Shown: positions 36,644-45,765 of the stretch, piece after piece | Position numbering within the stretch: position 1 is the stretch's first letter | How the letters are laid out: each line of letters opens with the position of its first letter | The notes under the pieces: generated by a model | The model's input: only the letters and a program-made list of their open reading frames with translations | Told to the model about the DNA's origin: nothing | Databases searched by the model: none | Assembly (NCBI RefSeq): GCF_007954405.1 | Contig: NZ_CP042344.1 | Coordinates: 3,100,001 to 3,164,000 of the forward strand | Reading direction: 5' to 3' | Length of the DNA stretch: 64,000 nt | From: Comamonas flocculans | GTDB taxonomy: Bacteria > Pseudomonadota > Gammaproteobacteria > Burkholderiales > Burkholderiaceae_C | Program-made: the position numbers and the translations under genes

Positions 36644-37555
36644 AGTGGCTGCCTCTTCCGAAGCGTGTTTGATTGCCAAGTTACTGAAGTATTTTGCTTC
36701 AGCTTCTACTGGTGGAATGTTACCGATGGGTTCAAGCAGTCGTTCGGTGTTGAACCAGTGGACCCAGCGCAGTGTGGCCAGCTCCAGTTGCTCACGAGAT
36801 CTCCACGGCCCCAGTCGCTTGATCACCTCGGTCTTGTACAGGCCATTGATCGTCTCGGCCAAGGCGTTGTCGTAGGCGTCACCCACGGAGCCCACCGAGG
36901 CGACAACGCCAGCGTCGACCAGGCGCTCGCTGTAGCGCCAGGACAGATACTGTGAGCCTCTGTCCCCGTGATGCGTGAGCGCGCCCTTGTCCGGCTGACG
37001 CGCGTGCAATGCCTGCTCCAGGGCGTCCAGCACGAAATCGGTGTTCATGCACGTGCTTGTCTGCCAGCCCACGATACGGCGGGCAAAGACGTCGGTGACG
37101 AAGGCCACGTACAGCCATCCCTGCCAGGTGGACACGTACGTGAAGTCGACCACCCATAGCTGGTTGGGTCGCTCGGCGGTGAAGTTGCGATTGACCCGAT
37201 CGAGCGGGCACGGCTGGGCGGCATCGGCCATAGTGGTGCGCACGCGCCTGCCACGGCGTGCGCCTTCGATGCCCAGGTGCTTCATCAGCCGAGCCACGGT
37301 ACAGCGAGCCACGGCAATACCCTCACGCTGCAACTGGTGCCAGAGCTTGCGCACGCCATAGACCTGCCAGTTGGCGTTGTACACACGCTCAATCTCTACG
37401 GCCAGCACCTCATCGCGTTTGGCTCGCTCGCTACGCAGTTCAGGATCGCGCTGACAAGCAGCGTGACGCCAGTACGCCGACGGGGCGACCTGCAACGTCC
37501 TGCAGATCGGCTTGACCCCATGCACTTCGCGGTGCCTGTCGATGAACGCGTTCAC
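36632..37555 (-). CDS. IS3-family transposase OrfB (DDE integrase core)
   Basis: This 307-residue protein has the HTH_21 region ('[26 protein letters not shown]') and an rve core with the DDE triad: Asp in '[11 protein letters not shown]', Asp in '[12 protein letters not shown]' and Glu in '[18 protein letters not shown]'. It starts with GTG overlapping the orfA stop (37552-37555), the usual arrangement for a programmed -1 frameshift that makes OrfAB. No inactivating change is visible, so it is probably active. Confidence 0.92.
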   Translation of the reverse strand: MNAFIDRHREVHGVKPICRTLQVAPSAYWRHAACQRDPELRSERAKRDEVLAVEIERVYNANWQVYGVRKLWHQLQREGIAVARCTVARLMKHLGIEGARRGRRVRTTMADAAQPCPLDRVNRNFTAERPNQLWVVDFTYVSTWQGWLYVAFVTDVFARRIVGWQTSTCMNTDFVLDALEQALHARQPDKGALTHHGDRGSQYLSWRYSERLVDAGVVASVGSVGDAYDNALAETINGLYKTEVIKRLGPWRSREQLELATLRWVHWFNTERLLEPIGNIPPVEAEAKYFSNLAIKHASEEAATLTT

Positions 37556-37872
37556 TTGAATTTGCGGTCGAGCTCCGCCTGGGCGAAAAAAGCACTGGCA
37601 AGGCGCAATATCTCGTTGGCGCGCCGCAGCTCCTTGACCTCACGCTGCAGCGCCTTGATCTCATCGCGCTCGTGCGTGGTGACGCCGGGCCGCTGCCCGC
37701 CATCAACCTGGGCGCGCTTGACCCAGCTCAGCAAGGTTGTGGGCGTGCAGCCGATCTTGGGGGCAATCGCCGCCACGGCCTTCCACAGGGAGGGATACTC
37801 GCCCCGTCCCTCCTGCACCATCCGCACTGCGCGTTCGCGCACCTCTGCGGAAAACTTCGTTGCATTGTTCAT
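37552..37872 (-). CDS. IS3-family transposase OrfA (HTH_Tnp_1)
   Basis: The 106-residue protein has an N-terminal helix-turn-helix ('[16 protein letters not shown]' to '[16 protein letters not shown]') and a C-terminal leucine-zipper-like coiled coil ('[21 protein letters not shown]'). It binds the IS ends and is the upstream half of the OrfAB transposase. Confidence 0.92.
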   Translation of the reverse strand: MNNATKFSAEVRERAVRMVQEGRGEYPSLWKAVAAIAPKIGCTPTTLLSWVKRAQVDGGQRPGVTTHERDEIKALQREVKELRRANEILRLASAFFAQAELDRKFK

Positions 37873-37895
37873 GGCTCAATCCTCTCAAAGATTTG

Positions 37896-37922
37896 AGCCT
37901 CCTCGGAAACCGGGGCGATTCA
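37896..37922 (-). repeat. IS terminal inverted repeat (transposase 5' side)
   Basis: This is the 27-bp partner of the repeat at 36607-36633. It lies 23 bp upstream of orfA and should carry the transposase promoter elements. Confidence 0.88.
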
Positions 37923-38372
37923 GTACAAATCGATCCAGGTTTCGGCCAGCGGCTGTTGACAGTCGAGAATCTGACCACGTTCCACGAAATGGCCGGGCAA
38001 CGGCCGGACGATGCCATCGTTATCTACACGGGCGGCATGCCGAGTCCATCGTGGAAGCGAGCCTATGCAGTGTTTCTGAAGGCGCTTGCGCCGACCGCGG
38101 CCCTCCATCACTGGGGCGACATCGACTTGGGCGGATTCCGCATTGCGTCGCACATCGCTAAGTGCTGCGAACAAGAAGGGCGTTCGCTCCGTTTGCATGG
38201 CATGCGCGCTGATGCCGTGCTACCTGGCACCGTTACCCAGCGTGAATTGGCACCCTCTGCACGGCGCGAGATTCTCAGGGTCTGTGAGCGCTGGGGGTGG
38301 GGTGAAGAAGCTGCAGCACTCGGGGCGCTCGCGGTCGAGCAGGAAGCGATGGAGCCATGCTGGCCCGAGTGA
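37923..38372 (+). pseudogene. C-terminal fragment of a JetD-like (DUF2220) Wadjet-type protein
   Basis: The 149 codons after the IS end stay open to a stop at 38372. They show a Toprim-like pattern: Glu in 'RLLTVENLTTFHEM' and the DxD in 'ALHHWGDIDLGGFRIASHI', with 'AIVIYTGGMPSPSWKRA' between them. This is the arrangement of the DUF2220 C-terminal domain of JetD, the nuclease-like subunit of Wadjet plasmid-defence systems, which is related to topoisomerase VI. The N-terminal half and any jetA, jetB or jetC genes are absent; the IS occupies that side. It has no start codon of its own and is almost certainly dead. Confidence 0.68.
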
Positions 38373-38604
38373 TCACGGCAGCGGCGCAAGTACCTGTCGA
38401 TCTATTGAGACTGTCCGAAGGTTTGCAGCTCGCGTGCGTGGGATCCTGCCACTCCGACACGCTCATGACCGTGGCCGTTGGCAACAACCCGTCAACCATG
38501 AACGTCTCAGATCAGCCCCAGAAACGGTCATGAAGCCGGTGAGCCCGAAAGGTTGCTCCTGGCCGATGGAGCGGAAGTTGATAGCCATGGCTGCGTGCCA
38601 TCAC
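38373..38604. other. Non-coding stretch after the jetD fragment
   Basis: No gene, promoter or RNA was recognised in these 232 bp. Short frames here lack ribosome sites and look random. The stretch is probably residual DNA of the lost island. Confidence 0.5.
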
Positions 38605-38636
38605 CGGACAAAAAGAAGCCCGCTTGTGCGGGCTTC
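38605..38636 (-). terminator. Rho-independent terminator of gloA
   Basis: On the minus strand the stem AGAAGCCCGC pairs with GCGGGCTTCT around the loop ACAA and is followed by TTTTTG. It begins 13 bp after the gloA stop. Confidence 0.9.
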
Positions 38637-38649
38637 TGTTGCATATCTG

Positions 38650-39099
38650 CTACGCGCTGCGCAGCGGATCGGTGTTTTTGGCGTCCGACTGGCGTCCGTT
38701 ATCGTAAGTTGTTGATTTTGTTTGTATTAGTTCGATCTTGTAGCCGTCCGGGTCCGTCACGAAGGCGATGATGGTGCTGCCGCCCTTGACCGGCCCGGCT
38801 TCGCGCGTGACCTGGCCGCCTGCGGCCTTGATGCGCTCGCAGGCCGCGTAGGCATCGGGTACGCCGATCGCGACATGGCCGTAGGCATTGCCGTGCTCGT
38901 AGCTCTCGACGCCCCAGTTCCAGGTCAGTTCGATTTCGGCCTGGCCGGGGTTGCCGCCCTCGTAGCCGAGGAAGGCGAGCGAATATTTGTATTCGGGGTT
39001 CTCGCTGGTGCGCAGCAGCTGCATGTCCAGCACCCGGGTGTAGAAATCAATGGAACGCTGCAGGTCGCCGACCCGCAGCATGGTGTGTAGAAGTCGCAT
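38650..39099 (-). CDS. gloA: Lactoylglutathione lyase (glyoxalase I)
   Basis: The enzyme converts the methylglyoxal-glutathione adduct to S-lactoylglutathione. The metal ligands of the Ni-type enzyme are present: His5 ('[10 protein letters not shown]'), Glu57, His75 ('YGHVAIGV') and Glu123 ('GYKIELIQ'). '[17 protein letters not shown]' and '[16 protein letters not shown]' match the bacterial family closely. The C-terminus extends about 14 residues past the E. coli enzyme with an unrelated polar tail ([19 protein letters not shown]). A terminator follows. It is divergent from selD. Confidence 0.93.
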   Translation of the reverse strand: MRLLHTMLRVGDLQRSIDFYTRVLDMQLLRTSENPEYKYSLAFLGYEGGNPGQAEIELTWNWGVESYEHGNAYGHVAIGVPDAYAACERIKAAGGQVTREAGPVKGGSTIIAFVTDPDGYKIELIQTKSTTYDNGRQSDAKNTDPLRSA

Positions 39100-39164
39100 G
39101 CGGTGATTATGGCGAACGGCCCGGGGCGGACAATAGGCGTTTCGATTCCATCGTTTGCACTGCC

Positions 39165-40235
39165 ATGATCCACAGCCCTCTTGAAGCCGCCGCGCCCCTG
39201 CGCCTGACCAGTCTGTCGCACGGTGGCGGCTGCGGATGCAAGATTGCCCCGGGGGTGTTGCAGGAGATCCTTCAGGGCAGCGCCGCAGGCTGGGTGCCGC
39301 CCGAACTGCTGGTAGGCAACGAGACCGCGGACGACGCGGCCGTGTACCGGCTCAACGAAGAACAGGCGCTGGTGGCCACCACCGACTTCTTCATGCCCAT
39401 CGTGGACGATCCCCATGACTTCGGGCGCATCGCCGCGGCCAATGCCATCAGCGACATCTACGCCATGGGCGCACGGCCCATCATGGCGCTGGCCTTGCTG
39501 GCCATGCCACTGGCCAGGCTCTCGCTGGAGACGATAGGCGCGGTGGCGCGCGGTGGGCAGGCCGTCTGCCGCAAGGCGGGCATCCCCATTGCGGGCGGTC
39601 ACACCATAGACTCGGTCGAGCCGATCTACGGGCTGGTGGTCATGGGCCTGGTGCATCCTGAGCAGGTCAAGCGCAACCGCGACGCGCGCGCTGGCGATGT
39701 GCTCATCCTGGGCAAGCGCCTGGGCGTGGGCGTGCTCTCCGCGGCGCTCAAGAAGGACAGGCTCGACGCCGCAGGCTACGACGCGCTCATTGCCAGTACC
39801 ACGCAGCTCAATACGCCGGGCATGGCGCTGGCGCAGCTGCCGGGGGTCCATGCGCTCACCGACGTGACCGGTTTTGGCCTTGCCGGCCATGCGCTGGAGC
39901 TCGCGCGCGCCTCGGGGTTGACGGCGCAGCTGCGCTACGACAGCCTCGCATTGCTGCCGCAGGTGGCGCAGCTGGTCGAGCAGGGCCTGCAGACCGGCGC
40001 GTCAAGGCGCAACTGGGATGCCTACGGCGCTGAGGTCCTGCTGGATCCGGCGCTCGCGCCCGCTGCGCGCGCCATCCTCACCGACCCCCAGACCTCGGGC
40101 GGCCTGCTCGTCAGTTGCACGCCCCAGGTCGCGCCCGAGGTGTTGCGCCTGTTTGCCGAGCAGGGCTTCGAGCATGCAGCCGTCGTGGGTGAAATGTTGC
40201 CCCCAGGCGGCCACACCCTGGTCGTGCGCGCTTGA
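39165..40235 (+). CDS. selD: Selenide, water dikinase SelD
   Basis: SelD makes selenophosphate from selenide and ATP, the selenium donor for selenocysteine and for 2-selenouridine in tRNA. The 356-residue protein has the catalytic Cys23 and Lys26 in '[11 protein letters not shown]', the ATP-binding aspartates in '[12 protein letters not shown]' and '[36 protein letters not shown]', and '[14 protein letters not shown]'. The active-site residue is Cys, not Sec. No selA, selB or selU lies in this window. Confidence 0.93.
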   Translation: MIHSPLEAAAPLRLTSLSHGGGCGCKIAPGVLQEILQGSAAGWVPPELLVGNETADDAAVYRLNEEQALVATTDFFMPIVDDPHDFGRIAAANAISDIYAMGARPIMALALLAMPLARLSLETIGAVARGGQAVCRKAGIPIAGGHTIDSVEPIYGLVVMGLVHPEQVKRNRDARAGDVLILGKRLGVGVLSAALKKDRLDAAGYDALIASTTQLNTPGMALAQLPGVHALTDVTGFGLAGHALELARASGLTAQLRYDSLALLPQVAQLVEQGLQTGASRRNWDAYGAEVLLDPALAPAARAILTDPQTSGGLLVSCTPQVAPEVLRLFAEQGFEHAAVVGEMLPPGGHTLVVRA

Positions 40236-40286
40236 AGGGCGGCAGCAGACCCGGTGCGCCTGAACCCGTATCTGCCCGCCGGGGCC

Positions 40287-41576
40287 CTAGCGGCGCGCGG
40301 GGTCGAAGTGCTTCTTCAGCCCCGTCCAGCATTCGTGGTAGCGGCGCTGGCGCTGGGGTGACTCCAGTGCGAAGCGCGTGGCCTGGATGACCACTGGCGT
40401 CTCGAACATGATGGCCATGGTGTCGCGGATGTAATCGGGCTGGCTGGTGTCGTGGCTGCTGGCCTTGTCGAAGGTGCCGGCATCCGGTCCGTGGCCGATC
40501 ATGGAGTTGTGCAGCGACGCACCCCCCGGGGCAAAACCCTCGGCCTTGGCGTCGTAGGCGCCGTGTACCAGGCCCATGAATTCGCCGGCGATGTTGCGGT
40601 GAAACCACGGTGGGCGGAAGGTGTCGAGCATGGCCAGCACGCGCGGCGCGAAGGCGACGAAGTCCAGCGTGTCCACCCCCGGCGTGCTGCTGGGCGCGTG
40701 CAGCACGAGGAAGATCGACGGGTCCGGGTGGTCGTAGCTGATCGAGCCTATGGGGTTGAACTTGCGCAGGTCGTATTTGTAGGGTGCGCCGTTGCCGTGC
40801 CAGGCGACGACGTCGAGCGGCGAATGGCCTATGGGCGCGCGCCACAGGCGCCCCTGGAACTTGGCCACCATCTCGAAGCTGCCTTCCTTGTCCTCGTAGG
40901 CCGCCACGGGTGTGAGGAAGTCGCGCGGGTGCGCCAGGCCGTTGGAGCCGATCACGCCCAGATCGGGCAGGCGCAGATGGGCGCCGTAGTTCTCGCAGAC
41001 GTAGCCGCGCGCGGGGCCCTCGGGCAGATCCACGCGAAAGCGCACGCCCCGCGGAATCACCGCGATCTCCTGCGGCTCGATCTCGATCAGGCCGAACTCG
41101 GTGGCAATCGACAGCCGTCCCTGCTGCGGCACGATGAGCAGTTCGCCGTCGGCGTTGTGAAAGTAGCGCGTGCCCATGGACTGGTTGGCCGCATAGATGT
41201 GGACCGCGCAGCCGGCATTGCCGCCCATGGTGGTCATGCCGTCGACGAAGTCCACTTCCGCGCTCGGGCCGGGCAGGGGCAGCGGGTCCCAGCGCAGCGG
41301 GTTGGGCGGCGTGGGCACGTCGTCGAAGTGGCTGAGCCAGCGCGGCGCGATGTCGCAGGGCTCGTAGGGCTCCTGCACCGCTGCCGGGCGGATGCGATAC
41401 AGCCAGGAGCGCCGGTTGGCATGGCGCGGTGCGGTGAAGGCGGTGCCCGAGAGCTGTTCGGCATACAGGCCGTAGGGCGCCTTCTGCGGTGAATTGCCGC
41501 GCGCCGGCAGCGCGCCGGGCAGGGCCTCGGTGGAAAACTCGTTGCCGAAGCCCGGCATGTAGCCTTGTTCAGACAT
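40287..41576 (-). CDS. hmgA: Homogentisate 1,2-dioxygenase
   Basis: This non-haem iron enzyme of 429 residues opens the ring of homogentisate in tyrosine and phenylalanine breakdown. The N-terminus '[19 protein letters not shown]' is diagnostic. Iron ligands lie in the conserved block '[27 protein letters not shown]' (His and Glu) and '[16 protein letters not shown]'. The start ATG follows GAGGAGATCACC. fahA and maiA, frequent partners, are not adjacent; thyA lies upstream. Confidence 0.94.
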   Translation of the reverse strand: MSEQGYMPGFGNEFSTEALPGALPARGNSPQKAPYGLYAEQLSGTAFTAPRHANRRSWLYRIRPAAVQEPYEPCDIAPRWLSHFDDVPTPPNPLRWDPLPLPGPSAEVDFVDGMTTMGGNAGCAVHIYAANQSMGTRYFHNADGELLIVPQQGRLSIATEFGLIEIEPQEIAVIPRGVRFRVDLPEGPARGYVCENYGAHLRLPDLGVIGSNGLAHPRDFLTPVAAYEDKEGSFEMVAKFQGRLWRAPIGHSPLDVVAWHGNGAPYKYDLRKFNPIGSISYDHPDPSIFLVLHAPSSTPGVDTLDFVAFAPRVLAMLDTFRPPWFHRNIAGEFMGLVHGAYDAKAEGFAPGGASLHNSMIGHGPDAGTFDKASSHDTSQPDYIRDTMAIMFETPVVIQATRFALESPQRQRRYHECWTGLKKHFDPARR

Positions 41577-41623
41577 GGTGATCTCCTCAAACGTCAGGGG
41601 CCAAAGCCTAGCCCCAATTGGCA

Positions 41624-42445
41624 TCAGACGGCGACCGGTGCCTTGAGCGCCGGATGGTGCCGGTAGTCCTGCACCTCGAAGTCCTCGTAGGCATAGTCGA
41701 AGATGGACGCGGGCCTGCGCTGGATGTGCAGCACCGGGTAAGGGTAGGGCGCGCGCGCCAGCTGCGTGCGCACCTGCTCGAGGTGGTTGCTGTACAGGTG
41801 GCAGTCGCCGCCGGTCCAGATGAAGTCGCCCACGCCGAGGTCGCACTGCTGCGCCAGCATGTGCGTGAGCAGCGCGTAGCTGGCGATGTTGAAAGGCACG
41901 CCCAGGAAGATGTCGGCGCTCCTCTGGTAGAGCTGGCAGCTGAGCTTGCCTTCGGCCACATAGAACTGGAACAGCGCATGGCAGGGCATGAGCGCCATCC
42001 GGGGCAGGTCCGCCACGTTCCAGGCCGAGACGATGATGCGCCGGCTGTCCGGGTTGCTCTTGAGCTGCTCGACGACCTGCGCGATCTGGTCGATGTGCGC
42101 ACCGCCCGGCGCCGGCCAGGAGCGCCACTGCACGCCGTACACGGGCCCGAGATCGCCGGTGTGCGGGTCGGCCCATTCGTCCCAGATGGTCACGCCCCTT
42201 TCCTGCAGCCAGCGGGCGTTGCCGCTGCCGCGCAGGAACCACAGCAGCTCGTGGATGATGGACTTGAGATGCACCTTCTTGGTCGTGACCAGCGGAAAGC
42301 CCTCGGCCAGGTCGAAGCGCATCTGGTGGCCGAAGACGCTCAGCGTGCCGGTGCCGGTGCGGTCGCCCTTGGCCACGCCGTGTTCGTAGACGTGGCGCAT
42401 CAGGTCTTCGTACTGGGAGCGGACGGGGCGTTCAGTTTCAAGCAT
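41624..42445 (-). CDS. thyA: Thymidylate synthase ThyA
   Basis: ThyA methylates dUMP to dTMP with methylene-tetrahydrofolate. The 273-residue protein has '[19 protein letters not shown]', the catalytic Cys in '[17 protein letters not shown]', the phosphate-binding '[10 protein letters not shown]' and '[20 protein letters not shown]'. The start codon lies within a dispersed repeat copy. folA, a frequent neighbour, is not beside it. Confidence 0.95.
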   Translation of the reverse strand: MLETERPVRSQYEDLMRHVYEHGVAKGDRTGTGTLSVFGHQMRFDLAEGFPLVTTKKVHLKSIIHELLWFLRGSGNARWLQERGVTIWDEWADPHTGDLGPVYGVQWRSWPAPGGAHIDQIAQVVEQLKSNPDSRRIIVSAWNVADLPRMALMPCHALFQFYVAEGKLSCQLYQRSADIFLGVPFNIASYALLTHMLAQQCDLGVGDFIWTGGDCHLYSNHLEQVRTQLARAPYPYPVLHIQRRPASIFDYAYEDFEVQDYRHHPALKAPVAV

Positions 42446-42494
42446 GAAATTGGGCTCTAGCGCTTGTGTGGCGGGCGCAAGCAGCTATGGTTTG
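42444..42494 (-). repeat. Dispersed palindromic repeat, copy D (thyA start / oxidase stop)
   Basis: On the minus strand it reads CCATAGCTGCTTGCGCCCGC, then ACACAAGCGCTAGAGCCCAA and TTTCAT. The TAG of its ATAGC end is the stop codon of the upstream oxidase gene, and its far end carries the thyA ATG. Confidence 0.75.
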
Positions 42495-43912
42495 GAGAGT
42501 ACGCAGCCTGGATTCATGATGCCTTGCGGATCGAGCGCCTGCTTGATCGCGCGCATCATCGCCAGCGCCACCGGCGGCTCGTAGCGCTCCAGTTCGTGGG
42601 TCTTGAGCTGGCCCACACCGTGCTCGGCCGAAAACGATCCGCCGAATTGCGCCACCGCGTCGTACACCAGCCGGTTCACGCGCGCCTCCTGCTCGCGCAG
42701 GAAGACCTTGCCGTCGTCGCCTTCGGGCGCCTGCACGTTGTAGTGCAGGTTGCCGTCGCCCAGGTGGCCGAAGTTGACCAGGCGCACGCCGGGGATCTCG
42801 CGCGTGAGCAGCGCATCGGTGTGCTCGACGAAGGCCGGGATGCGCGAGGCGGCCACCGAGATGTCGTGCTTGATGTTCAGCCCCTCCTCGGCCTGGGCCA
42901 GCGGAATGCTCTCGCGCACGTGCCAGAGCTCGCGGGCCTGGGCGATGCTCTCGGCCACCACCGCGTCGAGCACGCAGCCCTCGTCGAGTGCGTGCTCCAG
43001 CAGGTGCTCGAAGCGTTCGCGTGCGTGCTGCTCCGATTCGCTGTCGGCGTTTTCCAGCAGCACGCAGTAGGGCGCCCCCTGCATGGCGGCAAAGGGCACG
43101 CGCAGCTGCGGCATGTGGCGCGCGACGAGCGAGAGCGCGAACTGTCCCATCACCTCGAAGCCGGTGAGCGATGCGCCCAGGTGCTGGTGCGCCAGGCCCA
43201 GCAGGCGCACGGCGGCTGCCATCGAAGGCACGGCGGCCCAGGCGGTGAGATCGGCCACCGGCTTGGGAAAGAGCTTCATCGTGGCGGCGGTGATCACGCC
43301 CAGCGTGCCTTCGCTGCCGATGAAGAGGTGGCGCAGGTCGTAGCCGGTGTTGTCCTTGCGCAGACCCGACAGGCCCTCCCAGACCTCGCCCTGCGCCGTC
43401 ACGACCTCCAGCCCCAGGCACAGCTCGCGCGTATTGCCGTAGCGCACCACCTGCGTGCCCCCGGCGTTGGTGCCGAGATTGCCGCCGACCGTGCACGAGC
43501 CTTCGGCCGCGAGCGAGAGCGGAAACAGCAGGCCATGCTGGTCGGCGTATTCCTGCAGCGTCTGCAGGATGCAGCCGGCCTCCACCGTCACGGTGAGGTT
43601 GTCGCGGTCGATCGCGCGGATGCGGTTCATGCGCGTGAGGCTGAGCACGATTTGCGTGCCGCTGTCGTCGGGCGTCGCGCCCACCGACAGGCCGGTGTTG
43701 CCACCCTGCGGGATCAGCGCCGTGCCCGCCTTGGCGCAGGCGCGCACCACGGCGGCCACCTCGGCCGTACTGGCCGGGCGCACCACGGCCAAGGCCTTGC
43801 CCTGGCGGCGGCGGCGCCAGTCTTGTTCCCAGGCACAGAGCTTGCCTTGGGTGAGTACGTGGTCTGCGCCGACGATGCTGCGCAGCGCTTCAAGGAGAGG
43901 TTCGGGAGTCAT
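42485..43912 (-). CDS. FAD-binding oxidase, GlcD/D-2-hydroxyacid dehydrogenase type
   Basis: The 475-residue protein belongs to the FAD_binding_4/FAD-oxidase_C family (GlcD, D-2-hydroxyglutarate dehydrogenase, D-lactate dehydrogenase). The FAD site is 'ALIPQGGNTGLSVGATPDD' and 'AAEGSCTVGGNLGTNAGGTQVVRYGNT'. The C-terminal metal and substrate residues are 'NFGHLGDGNLHYNV' and 'GSFSAEHGVGQLK'. Substrate is a D-2-hydroxy acid, not further defined. The 5' end overlaps the DUF2069 gene by 23 bp and the stop is supplied by repeat copy D. Confidence 0.85.
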   Translation of the reverse strand: MTPEPLLEALRSIVGADHVLTQGKLCAWEQDWRRRRQGKALAVVRPASTAEVAAVVRACAKAGTALIPQGGNTGLSVGATPDDSGTQIVLSLTRMNRIRAIDRDNLTVTVEAGCILQTLQEYADQHGLLFPLSLAAEGSCTVGGNLGTNAGGTQVVRYGNTRELCLGLEVVTAQGEVWEGLSGLRKDNTGYDLRHLFIGSEGTLGVITAATMKLFPKPVADLTAWAAVPSMAAAVRLLGLAHQHLGASLTGFEVMGQFALSLVARHMPQLRVPFAAMQGAPYCVLLENADSESEQHARERFEHLLEHALDEGCVLDAVVAESIAQARELWHVRESIPLAQAEEGLNIKHDISVAASRIPAFVEHTDALLTREIPGVRLVNFGHLGDGNLHYNVQAPEGDDGKVFLREQEARVNRLVYDAVAQFGGSFSAEHGVGQLKTHELERYEPPVALAMMRAIKQALDPQGIMNPGCVLSKP

Positions 43913-44312
43913 GCAATTCCGGTCGAGAGGGACGTGCCGCGCGCAGGCGCAGGCGGATATGCATCACGCAGGCGGCAAACAGCAGCAGGCTCAGGGCGAT
44001 TTCGATCAGCGCCAGCCAGCGGCTGGGGGCGGGATCGCTCCAGGCGCGCACCACGCCTTCGGTGAAGTACAGCCACAGCAGCAGGCTGAGCCAGCGGTAG
44101 GTGTACATGCGCCGCTTGAGCAGGCCCGCCAGCGGCAGGGCCAGGGGCAGCGCCTTGAGTGCGATCCAGGAGCCGCCGGGGCGCAGGGGGCTGAGCCACA
44201 GCTCCCAGGCCAGGCACAGCACGATCAGCAGCGTCAGGGCCGTGATCGCCAGGGTCTGGCTCAGTACCACCAGGGGCGGCGGTGCGGCGGAGATGGGCGG
44301 CGTGGTCGGCAT
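43890..44312 (-). CDS. DUF2069 membrane protein
   Basis: The 140-residue protein has four hydrophobic segments (about residues 14-38, 50-65, 70-88 and 98-120) with 'LKRRMYTYRWLSLLLWLYFTEGVVRAW', the DUF2069 signature. Its function is unknown. Location next to a BrkB/YihY gene is common in beta-proteobacteria. Its start is 29 bp from the divergent BrkB gene. Confidence 0.82.
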   Translation of the reverse strand: MPTTPPISAAPPPLVVLSQTLAITALTLLIVLCLAWELWLSPLRPGGSWIALKALPLALPLAGLLKRRMYTYRWLSLLLWLYFTEGVVRAWSDPAPSRWLALIEIALSLLLFAACVMHIRLRLRAARPSRPELHDSRTSP

Positions 44313-44341
44313 GGTCGGCGGAATCTGGGATCATACGGGCG

Positions 44342-45607
44342 ATGAGATTCACCCGCGCCACCGTCGATCACGTTCTGCGCCGGCTGCGCCACTTTCCCTG
44401 GCAGGGGGTGGCCCTGCTGATGGCCGAGCGCTACCGCGAAGACCGCCTGGGCCAGACCGCCGCCAGCCTGACCTACACCACGCTGCTGGCGCTGGTGCCT
44501 TTCCTGACCGTGGTGCTGGCGATCTTTTCCGCCTTCCCGATCTTCGCCGAGATGCAGCAAGTGCTGCAGACCTGGCTCACCCAGAGCCTGTTCCCCGAGA
44601 ACATCTCGCGCCCGGTCATGGACTACCTCATGCAGTTCGCCGCCAAGGCCAGCAGCCTGGGCGCGGTGGGCTTCTTCTTTCTCATCGTCACGGCGCTGGC
44701 GCTGATCCTCACGATAGACCGCACGCTCAACACCATCTGGCGGGTGCCGCGCCTGCGCCCGCTGGGCCAGCGCGTGCTGATCTACTGGGCGTCGATGACG
44801 CTGGGCCCGCTGGTGCTCGCCGGCGGCCTGATGCTGACCTCCTCGGTCGCCTCGGCCGCGTCGCATCGCATCGGCGGCTCGCTGCCCGGCGGGGTGCGCC
44901 TGCTGTTCGCCAGCATCGAATTCCTGGTCATGGCCGGCGGCATGTCGGCGCTCTACCACTACGTGCCCAACACCACGGTGCGCTGGCGCCACGCGCTGGC
45001 TGGCGGCGTGTTCGTCGCGCTGTGCGTGGCCGTGGCCAAGAAGGGACTGGCGCTGTACCTCGCATCGGTGCCGACCTATTCGCTGATCTACGGCGCCTTT
45101 GCCACGCTGCCCATCCTGCTGCTGTGGGTGTACATGGTCTGGGTGATCGTGCTGCTGGGAGCGGTGATCGCGGCTTACGTGCCGCGCCTGCGCACCGCGC
45201 TGGCGCATCCGGATGCGCAGGACCAGGCGCCGTTCGCGCTCGCGGTGCAGGTGCTGCAGCAACTGCAGGCGGCGCTGGCCCGGCCCCACCGGGGCCTGAC
45301 CAGCGCGCAGCTGTCGCGCCTGCTGAACGCGGGCGAGCCGCAACTGGCCGCGGTGCTGCAGGTGCTGCTGCAGCTGGACTGGGTGGCGCAGATCAACGAA
45401 GTGGCCTCGGGCGCGCGTGACCTGTCCGATGCGCGCTACCTGCTGCTGGCCGAACCCGCGACCACCCCCATGGAGCCGCTGGTGCAGCGCCTGCTGCTCG
45501 AGCGTGCCCCTGCGCTGGAGCGCTTCTGGGGGCATACCGGCATGCAGGTGCTCAAGCTGGCGGACGTGCTCGCGCGCGAGCCGGCAGCTGGCGCGCACGC
45601 GCATTGA
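44342..45607 (+). CDS. YihY/BrkB-family inner-membrane protein
   Basis: The 421-residue protein has a BrkB/YihY core with six transmembrane helices in residues 30-280: 'DRLGQTAASLTYTTLLALVPFLTVVLA', 'YYVPNTTVRWRHALAGGVFVALC'-like and 'YGAFATLPILLLWVYMVWVIVLLGAVIAAY' regions. This family was once called RNase BN, but that activity belongs to another protein. A soluble C-terminal part of about 130 residues resembles a winged-helix ('LTSAQLSRLLNAGEPQLAAVLQVLLQLDWV'). Its transport or other role is unknown. Confidence 0.85.
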   Translation: MRFTRATVDHVLRRLRHFPWQGVALLMAERYREDRLGQTAASLTYTTLLALVPFLTVVLAIFSAFPIFAEMQQVLQTWLTQSLFPENISRPVMDYLMQFAAKASSLGAVGFFFLIVTALALILTIDRTLNTIWRVPRLRPLGQRVLIYWASMTLGPLVLAGGLMLTSSVASAASHRIGGSLPGGVRLLFASIEFLVMAGGMSALYHYVPNTTVRWRHALAGGVFVALCVAVAKKGLALYLASVPTYSLIYGAFATLPILLLWVYMVWVIVLLGAVIAAYVPRLRTALAHPDAQDQAPFALAVQVLQQLQAALARPHRGLTSAQLSRLLNAGEPQLAAVLQVLLQLDWVAQINEVASGARDLSDARYLLLAEPATTPMEPLVQRLLLERAPALERFWGHTGMQVLKLADVLAREPAAGAHAH

Positions 45608-45765
45608 GGCGCGCCGCCGCGCCTTGCTGCGGCGCCAGCACCTGCACGAAACCGCGCGTGGCCAAAGATCTCGCAGGTCGGTCGCAATTCGCGCCCCGGC
45701 GCGCCGTGCCATTTTGATGTCTCGGGCCAGGATGCGAGAACTATTCTCGCCGCAGGGGCGGCCCG

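Larger units (their letters stand above)
36607..37922 (-). mobile_element. IS3-family insertion sequence (1,316 bp), apparently intact
   Basis: Two overlapping transposase frames lie between near-perfect 27-bp terminal inverted repeats. The left end reads TGAATCGCCCC-AGGTTTC-GAGGAGGCT; the right end, on the other strand, reads TGAATCGCCCC-GGTTTCC-GAGGAGGCT. No target-site duplication is visible (left flank GCTGGT, right flank GTACAA). The two flanks are fragments of unrelated genes, which suggests a deletion between two IS copies rather than a simple insertion. Confidence 0.93.

Noticed and set aside
38640..38720. Possible phage attachment site at the 3' end of gloA
   Set aside because: The gloA tail is unusual, but no direct repeat at a second boundary and no integrase gene were found.
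45734..45750. Perfect hairpin GCGAGAA-CTA-TTCTCGC after dld
   Set aside because: No T run follows on either strand, so it is not a clear rho-independent terminator. It could still act in RNA stability.
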